Positions 57,403-64,000 of a stretch of DNA of 64,000 nucleotides are shown one piece after another; position 1 is the first letter of the stretch, and each line of letters opens with the position of its first letter. This DNA is from Apus apus (lineage: Eukaryota; Chordata; Aves; Apodiformes; Apodidae). Location: NCBI RefSeq assembly GCF_020740795.1, contig NC_067287.1:9873501-9937500 (forward strand), written 5' to 3'. The notes under the pieces were generated by a model. The model had not been told where the DNA came from. It made no database searches and saw only the letters and a program-made list of their open reading frames with translations. Both the position numbers and the translations under genes were made by a program.

Positions 57403-60400
57403 GTGAGTGGTGGCCGGGGACAGGGCTGCGCTGCCCCCCGCAGCCCCCCGAGCCGGGACGGAGCGGGAATGCTGCGGGAGCTGCGGAGAGCGGGTGTGCG
57501 GTAGTGAGCAGCCCAAGGGCGAGAGGTGGCAGGGATGCCTCGGACCGGGCAGTAACGCCTCTGGTTTTGAACTCTTGCTCAGAGAAGTGAGTACCAAGCT
57601 GTGAGTTGTTTTAGTCCAGGCAGCGTGCGCGGGGCTGGAAGCCTGCTTGTAAAACGGACTGCTGCATCCCCAGGGAAACCTGCTTTCAGATACGTGCTGT
57701 TGCATTGCAGGTATTTTGGTGTAGAGGATACTTATTTTAGACCTTCTCATCCAGAAGATTTTCTCCCCTTCAGTGTCATTTGGAAAAAAAATAATAAAAA
57801 AATCTACAGCTACAGTCTTGTCAGCCTGCTAAAACCGAATTTTTAACTGTAAGGAGCTACAGCCAAGCCCTGTTAGTCCTTCACATTTGCTCCCAGCCAC
57901 TCTGGGTTTTAAAGTGAAGAAACTTGAAAATCTAGCTGCATATTTTATTCTATCTCATTTATTTGTTGGGTAGTCTTGGTTGGCTAAGGGAAAATATTAT
58001 GAGGGTTGTTTGGAGTTTGTTTTTTTTCGTTGTCATTTGCTAAGCATTTAAGAACATGTCAGGGACTGGCAGGGAAATGCTTCTCTTGTAAGAAAAAGAA
58101 TATCAAAGAGCTCTATTTGTAAGGAGTGTGGCATGGAGGCATTTATAGTCAGCAAACTGTTTTATATAGCCTACAGCACTTGGCTCTCCTTAAAACTGTG
58201 GGAAACAAGGCAGTTGGCGCTTCTGAGAAGTGAGGCCAGGGTCTCCTAGCAGAGCTGGTGCAGCTCCCCACACGTGTTCCCTCCTGCCGGGTGCAGAAGT
58301 CTGTTTGTGAATGAGGTTTTGCTCGTTTGTATTGCCAGAGCATTGAAAACAACTCAGAGCATTAATGAGTGTGGTGGTGTCCGCTCTTGCCCTGGTGCTG
58401 TGGGAATAGCGCTGTGCTTTATCCTCAAATACCCTGATTCGAGGTGAGGAGAAAAATGGGTCTCTTAGTCATTGCTGAAGAACCAGAATTGCCCCCCCCA
58501 CCCCACCCAAACACGGTCTCAGAAGTTCTGAGGTTTTGTGGTTGAAAGTGTCAGGGCTTCCTGAGTGAATGGGCAGGTGGTCAGTGGAAGGGGTTATTGA
58601 TTGCCCTCTTCTCCTCACTGGCAGGGCTGTGACCCCCAGGCACAGGAGGGGTTTTGATAAATGGGGATAACTTTTTTTCTTTGTAAGTTGGTGTTTGGTT
58701 TTGTGCCACACTTATACTTGATGTTTTTTATATCTTCTAAGTTTTAATTTTCCTTCTATCCTGTTCCTCAATTTGATCTTCTACTTCTCCCTTGTGCCAG
58801 TCTTGGAGGCTGATTCTCACCTGCTGTCTGTCCAGTATTCTCTGGAGTGTCATCTTTTTTTTTATCTTTCATTTTTGCCTTCTAGTGTTCACAAGCCTTC
58901 AGTTGAAACAGCTCTAAAAATGTCCCTTGTGTTCTTCTCTCTTGACATGCAGAAGTGGGAGCAGGAATACAGTTCGGGCTAGGGGAGCATGGGTTGGATT
59001 TGCAGTGTTCTGATCCTAGGAAAGGTTCTGGAAGTGTGAAGCAATGGCAGTGTCTTAGGGGACTGTTCAACATTTGTCTTCTCATGTGTCCTGTGGTAGA
59101 ATGAGGAGGAGTTGTCCAGCAAAGAGTTGAGACCAATCACTGATTGCACTAATTGGTTAAAAACCGTTCTCCCTTAGAGCAATGCAGTGGCTCCTTCAAA
59201 GTCCTGGTGTTGGTTGTTGGGAGATGCATTCATATTGCAGCCTCTCCTTCAGGAGGGAGGCTGGGAGGGTGTCCCTCATCTACTTAACCATCTGTTTCAG
59301 GGAATTTGCAGGATTATTTTGCAGCACCAGTTTTTTGGCTGAAACCAGCCAGTGAGTTTGGAATAGAGGCATTCCTGTGCTAGACAGCTTACGTGGGCAG
59401 GCTCTGCTTCCTTAGGAAACCAGCCTGGAAATCTTGTGTTGAGCAGAATCAGGTCTGGGTCTTGGAGAGGTGACACTATCTGACTTCAGCCTGTAGTGCA
59501 GCCTTCAGTCTGACTTTTTTGTAAAACCAATCAGTGCCCAGAGGTAGCTAGGCTACTACTACCTTCCTTCTGGCTCCTGAGGGTGGCGATGGCTTCTCCA
59601 TGTTCCTTTTGTAGCTGTTAGCAGGTTGCAGGTGAGAACATACACGTACACCGCGTTTCTTCCTGATGTTAAATTCCTTTTACCAGGAGAAATTGCTGTT
59701 ACTGGGTACAGAGCAGTTCTTTTGCCCCTTCATTCCTTATTCATGCAAAAGACTTGTCTGGACTATATTTTTTTTGCCTCAGCACAGGGAGCTAAAAAAA
59801 TCTGTCCCTTGAAAAAAACAACAAATAAAAAGCCAAAAAGCCCCCAGCTGAACCCCAAACAACCCACCCCCAAGGATAGATGATTCCTGTGCTGCGCTTG
59901 ATCAGAATGGCACTGGTGTGTCAGACATGGGTTTTGCTGTTACCACAATCACTAGTGTGACCTGCTCTAGGGTAAGGTGGAGCCATGCAGAAACTTCTGC
60001 ATTTTCTTTACGTGCTAGTAATTGGCCCTTACCTGGTGTTTTTGATCTTCAAAGCTCTTTTCACATGCTAAGTAATTTTTGCAGCATTCCTAAAATCTTG
60101 GCAAGAAGTATGCCTGCTTTTGTAGATGGGGAAAACTGATTTTGATAGTGTGACTTGCCCAAGGCTACGGGATTAAGTCTTGTTCTGGAATAGTGTTAAC
60201 TTGGTGGCTGCTTCTGGGCTTGGTAGGAAGCATATTGGGCTGTGCTGTGCTGCACTGGTAACAAACTCGAGGACAAGACCTTGCTTCCAGGGCCCTCACT
60301 AGCAACGGGGGTCAGAAGTACTTCTGAAGTCCAGAGCATATGGTTAAGAAGTATGGAACTGCAGATTTTACTGTTTGTTTGTTTTTTTCCAAAACATAGG

Positions 60401-63069
60401 ACATGGTAAGTTCTTGGAGTAAGCTGTTGGGTCAAGAACAGAGCTTGGTGGTATCACTGGCCTGAACTAGAGCAGAACTCATCTTCTGCTAGTGGGACAT
60501 GCACATTATGGGGATACCCTGTAAGTAGGAAAGGCTTTGCTCAGAACTTACATCTTACCAGATGGTGGAAGTTCTAGATGCATCACTTGGATACCAAGCT
60601 CTGCTTCTTCTACAGGAACTGCTCATTGAATTTGTGCCGTTGATTGCAGCAGACCCTTGGTGTTGGGAACCCAATGAAATTTGGTGGCCTTTCATAGTAG
60701 GCAGAAAGCTGTTTTTCTATTCTGCCAGTTTCTGTGGTGTTTGCCTCTGAGAGCCCCATTGTGTTCACCAAGGAGCTCCTGGTGGTCTTTGGTACCTTTG
60801 AACTGCAGCATTGCTATTTCTTCTGTCAGTCAAAGGAAACTGAGGCACAGATTGTCTGGGTAGGAGCTGTGTTGCAGACGCGTGAATGATGGGGTGTCAA
60901 GCAGGATGGAAATGAACCACAAGTGGCTGCTAATCCTGTCACAGCAATCTGAGGTGTAACTCCATGACACTGACTCATTGCGGCTGCTTTTGAAGTTTGC
61001 CCTGGGCTGTCTGGGTGTCTGTGGCTCAAATAGTGAATTCAGTTTTGCTTTTTCTTGAGGTGAGTCTAGGTGCTGCCTCCTTCTCATGGTATTTTGCCTG
61101 TTTCCTGATGATCTTGCCTGCTGTTCCAACTCTGTGTAGCCACCAGCTTGCTTCTTAGTTGCCTCTTGCAGTTATATCTCTATCGGCTTTGGCTCCAGTG
61201 AATATCAATCCCAGCCAACTTTAGTGCTTTATTTTGTGCCACAGTTTTCTCCCTTTAATCTTGGTGGAATTCACACATGGTCTATGACTTTCTCTTTGGG
61301 ATGTGGTGACCTAATTGTTGACCTGAGTCCTGGTCTGTCCTTCTTTTTAGGTGACATTCCTCTTCTTGCTGTAAAGTCTTTAGAAGGACAGCTTGCCATG
61401 CTGCTTCCATCCCTGCTCTACCCTGCTAAGTGGCTGATCTGGAGCTGTGGCACAAATGCTGTGAGGCACGGGTGCTTGGCAGTTGTGTGGAGCTGAGGAC
61501 CAGCTGCCTGCAGGCTGCCCAGGATTTATGGGCCCCAGTAGAGAACCTTTTCATGAAAGATGAAAGGCTGGAAGGTCCCCTGGCTCACATAATCTGCCGT
61601 ACTGTAAAATGTCAGCAGCAGTTTATCAATATTGATTGTCCCTTCTGGTGCTGTATTCTCACTTTATCATGCAAATCTAGCTGGGTAGGCTGATGTTCCA
61701 GTGAACTTGCATTGTCTTATTTAATGAAAAAGTTGCTATTTAGAGCATCAAAAGATATTGCTTATAAAGAATATGGTAGTACCACTTTGGGTTTTTTTTA
61801 ATGTAACAACTGGAAATAATTGGAAGCATTATTTGAGCAATGGAAATGGGATCTGAAATTGTATCATATGGGATCTGAAAGCTGGAATAACAGGCAAGTT
61901 GTTGTCCATTCCATTCCAACAATTCTGAGCACTTCTCTGAAAGCTTCTGAATTAAACAGCAAGCCTTTGACTGAAGAGTGTAATTCACAGTTCTTGTGTA
62001 AGGAAGTAATGTGCTGTTCTACCCAATTACTATTATCAGGCTAGATGATAGAGGAAGGAGTCCCTTTGTACTTGGGTGCTCTTGTAGAGCTGTGCAAGGC
62101 CTGAGTGTTCACCCTGGGAAGTTGCACTGTCCTTCACTTCTGCGATAACCTGCTACCCAGTTGTAGCACTGGCTGGAAGTACCACGTTCATAGGACTTCA
62201 GTGGGTGATTGAGGCTCTTTACTCACCAGCTTCTTGGTGAGGTCTGAGAGGTGAGTTAGTTTCTTGAGAGTTGTCTCATATCCCACTGTCCTGATGATGA
62301 TCACACAAGTCGTCATGTCAGGGAACTAGGGGGATTTTGTAATGGACACGTACATTTCTGGTTGGCATTAGATGCCTCCAACTTGAAAACATGATGCATG
62401 AGTGACTACTTCATTTTAATTTGTCCTTAGCATCTGAAAAAGCTCTGAAATGTGAAGACACTGAACTGTTACACGATAGGGGATGCTAATAGGCTTGAAC
62501 TCTTACAGTGCTACTTTTCCCTGAAGCTGTTGACACTGTGTTAGTATTAGTGGAGAAACGCTGCCGCCACCAATACGTTGAGTTTCCCAAGCAGGTTCTT
62601 GTTTTCCAGAGTGTAGTGTCCTGGTTGAGGTGAGCCAGTACAGGGAACAGGTCCTGCACACCTCGTGATGTTGAAGCGAAGCAGGTTCTTGTGGCTTCCT
62701 AAGGCATGACCAAGAGAGGTATGAGAAATGCTGCTTTATATCACGGACAGGATATGACACCTGGTTTAGTCATGTAAATGTGCCCAGAGGCATACTGGTA
62801 CATCAGTGCACGTGTCTTCTTTTGCCTTTTACTGGCTTTTTTTACTGTTTTATTTGCCTTTTACAATTTTTCAGGGAGGTAGTACGTTATAAAGGATGTA
62901 TATATGAGGGCAGAGACTTCTCAACTCACTCTAAAACTTGTTCCACACTCATGGTATCTTTTGCATGTCTTGCACTGTGCTGAAGCAGAGGGCGTGTGGC
63001 ACTCACTTTATTTTTCTTTGCACCCAGGTTCACTTCCCTGATGTTGAACGAGTGGAGTGGCTGAACAAG
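57118..63069 (+). CDS. ESYT3: Extended synaptotagmin, most like ESYT3; first two coding exons, partial
   Basis: Known family members sit in the ER through an N-terminal membrane hairpin and use an SMP domain plus C2 domains to tether ER to plasma membrane and move lipids. Exon 1 encodes a basic/proline N terminus, a hydrophobic hairpin at residues ~28-58 (LGPVYLAGYLGLS, then SWVLLGLALWLCW), the basic stretch NRRWKRGRLAAAL, and ERE--CRGL-ARHLPAW. Exon 2 adds VHFPDVERVEWLNK, the start of the SMP region. GPVYLAGYLGLS and FPDVERVEW are as in human ESYT3; WVLL-LAL, ALLEDE and WLNK are as in ESYT2, so the paralogue is probable rather than certain. The remaining SMP and C2 exons lie past position 64000. 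Confidence 0.8.
57403..63027 (+). other. ESYT intron 1
   Basis: 5.6 kb. No coding exon, RNA gene or clear transposon seen. Its first 100 bp are still GC-rich. Confidence 0.65.
63028..63069 (+). CDS. ESYT3: ESYT exon 2, 42 bp (residues 96-109)
   Basis: Acceptor cacccag, donor gtgagg, phase 0 both sides. Reads VHFPDVERVEWLNK, diagnostic for the start of the SMP domain in extended synaptotagmins. Confidence 0.93.
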
Positions 63070-63311
63070 GTGAGGAGCTCTGAACTCTACTTTTGAGGCC
63101 ATCTGCTCTGAGCTGCATCACAGCACAAGTCTGAGAAAGTTATCAAGTCACTACAATATGTCTCAATCACATCAGTGGCTGAACTTAAGTCTTGGAGCCA
63201 CTTATGTATAGAGTTGCCACTGAGGTTTTGGTGAGAGCCAAACGTGTGCCTGGTTGATACAGGTTTGATGAATTTGACCACAACACCTCATTCTGAGATT
63301 AAAAAAACCCC

Positions 63312-63412
63312 AATGTGTATGTGTATATGCATACACACATAGATGTATATATCTGTGTATATACATATGCATTGTTGTTATTGTTGTTATTATTATTATT
63401 GTTATTGTTACT
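63312..63412. repeat. TG/TA-alternating then (TTG/TTA)n simple repeats
   Basis: A run of alternating GT/AT (63314-63370) followed by TTGTTATTGTTGTTATTATT-type trinucleotide repeats to 63411. Confidence 0.9.
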
Positions 63413-63680
63413 TTAGCAAAAGTAGTGGCATCTCCTCTTACCAGAGAGGTTCCCAGAGAGCTCTTGAGTCAGATGCTCCCATCTGCAGGTGTAGTGAAAC
63501 TCTTGCTGGAACAAGACTCTGGAATTCAAAACAAAACAGTGGAGCTTCCAAATTAGTGTCCAGTAACTACATTTTTTTCATTTTTAGCAAACTTTCTTTT
63601 TGATGTAAAAACTCACCTCACTCCTCTCTGAATAAATCTAACTCCAGGGACACTTTTGTAGTTTAGGTGAGAACTTTGTA

Positions 63681-63754
63681 GAGTAGGGATGATGGTTGGA
63701 CTTCGTGATCCCAAGGGTCTTTCCCAACCTGAATAGTTCTATGATTCTATGATA
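63681..63754 (+). mobile_element. CR1 LINE 3' tail
   Basis: GGTTGGACTTCGTGATCCCA, AGGGTCTTTCCCAACCTG, ending TTCTATGATTCTATGATACT. A short 5'-truncated CR1 insertion. Confidence 0.9.
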
Positions 63755-64000
63755 CTAATTGGGGACTATTGTGCTTTAGAGTCTTTAGCCCTGACTGTTG
63801 CTGGCTCAGCCCCTGTAGCTAGAAGCAGTCAACAGAATGATGGTGACAACTTACGATTCAGTTACCAAACCAAATTCCTTTTCTGAGGAACTGTGATGGT
63901 TTGTTCCATAAGGATGACTTAAGAGCACAAATGTGGCTTGGTGTTTTAAAAGGACAGACATTCATAGCCAGGTGTTCTGTGATGTGTGTGCCTGTTTCTC

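Larger units (their letters stand above)
56990..57510 (+). promoter_or_regulatory. CpG island and promoter of the ESYT gene
   Basis: Very GC- and CpG-rich, with repeated GGGGCGGGG (Sp1-type GC boxes) at 57018-57065 and no TATA box. It spans the first coding exon. Confidence 0.8.
63070..64000 (+). other. ESYT intron 2, 5' part
   Basis: No third exon recognised before the window ends. Contains simple repeats and a CR1 tail. Confidence 0.6.

Noticed and set aside
56411-57750. Long minus-strand open frames (up to 400 codons) rich in Pro, Ala and Gly
   Set aside because: Several minus-strand frames are open at once across the minisatellite and CpG island, and the translation is just the repeat unit read over and over (PPCTAGEG/LPAPPG types). 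A composition artefact, antisense to the real ESYT exon.
57118-63069. ESYT1 as the identity of the right-hand gene
   Set aside because: ESYT1 has LPAWVSFPDVEKAEWLNK, while here it is VHFPDVERVEW, and the hairpin GPVYLAGYLGLS is ESYT3-like.

Overview
This is vertebrate nuclear DNA: split genes with GT-AG introns, low coding density, CpG islands at promoters and CR1 LINE fragments (with typical CR1 ends such as ATTCTATGATTCTGTG). The dominance of CR1, the compact introns and the lack of mammalian Alu, B1 or L1 repeats point to a bird. I cannot name the species. Gene identities rest on protein signatures and remembered human orthologues; no database search was run.

Layout. (1) Positions 66-12674, minus strand: 5' part of SCTR, the secretin receptor (class B GPCR). 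Seven well-supported coding exons and a probable signal-peptide exon are visible. The 3' exons lie beyond the left edge. (2) Positions 12675-18438: intergenic and promoter region, with a CpG island at about 15740-16160 bracketed by two oppositely oriented CR1 fragments and containing a near-consensus RFX X-box. (3) Positions 18439-38685, plus strand: CFAP221 (PCDP1/FAP221), a central-pair protein of motile cilia. I reconstructed 24 coding exons whose lengths sum to 2580 nt (859 codons plus stop), with every splice phase agreeing. A poly(A) signal follows at 38660. (4) Positions 38686-56400: about 17.7 kb with no gene I can support. (5) Positions 56611-57500: a roughly 11-copy GC-rich minisatellite, a (GGGGC)4 G-quadruplex motif and the CpG-island promoter of an extended synaptotagmin, most like ESYT3. 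Its first coding exon (57118-57402) and a 42-bp second exon (63028-63069) are present; the rest lies beyond the right edge.

SCTR and CFAP221 are head to head, as I recall for human 2q14. In human the next genes are TMEM177 and PTPN4, whereas here an ESYT gene follows; human ESYT3 is on chromosome 3. The three genes do not form one pathway: SCTR is a cAMP-coupled hormone receptor, CFAP221 serves ciliary motility, and ESYT proteins tether the ER to the plasma membrane. The most interesting non-coding features are the X-box in a CR1-bracketed CpG island, the inverted CR1 pair in a CFAP221 intron, and the minisatellite/G-quadruplex promoter of the ESYT gene. I saw no tRNA or rRNA gene, CRISPR array or provirus.
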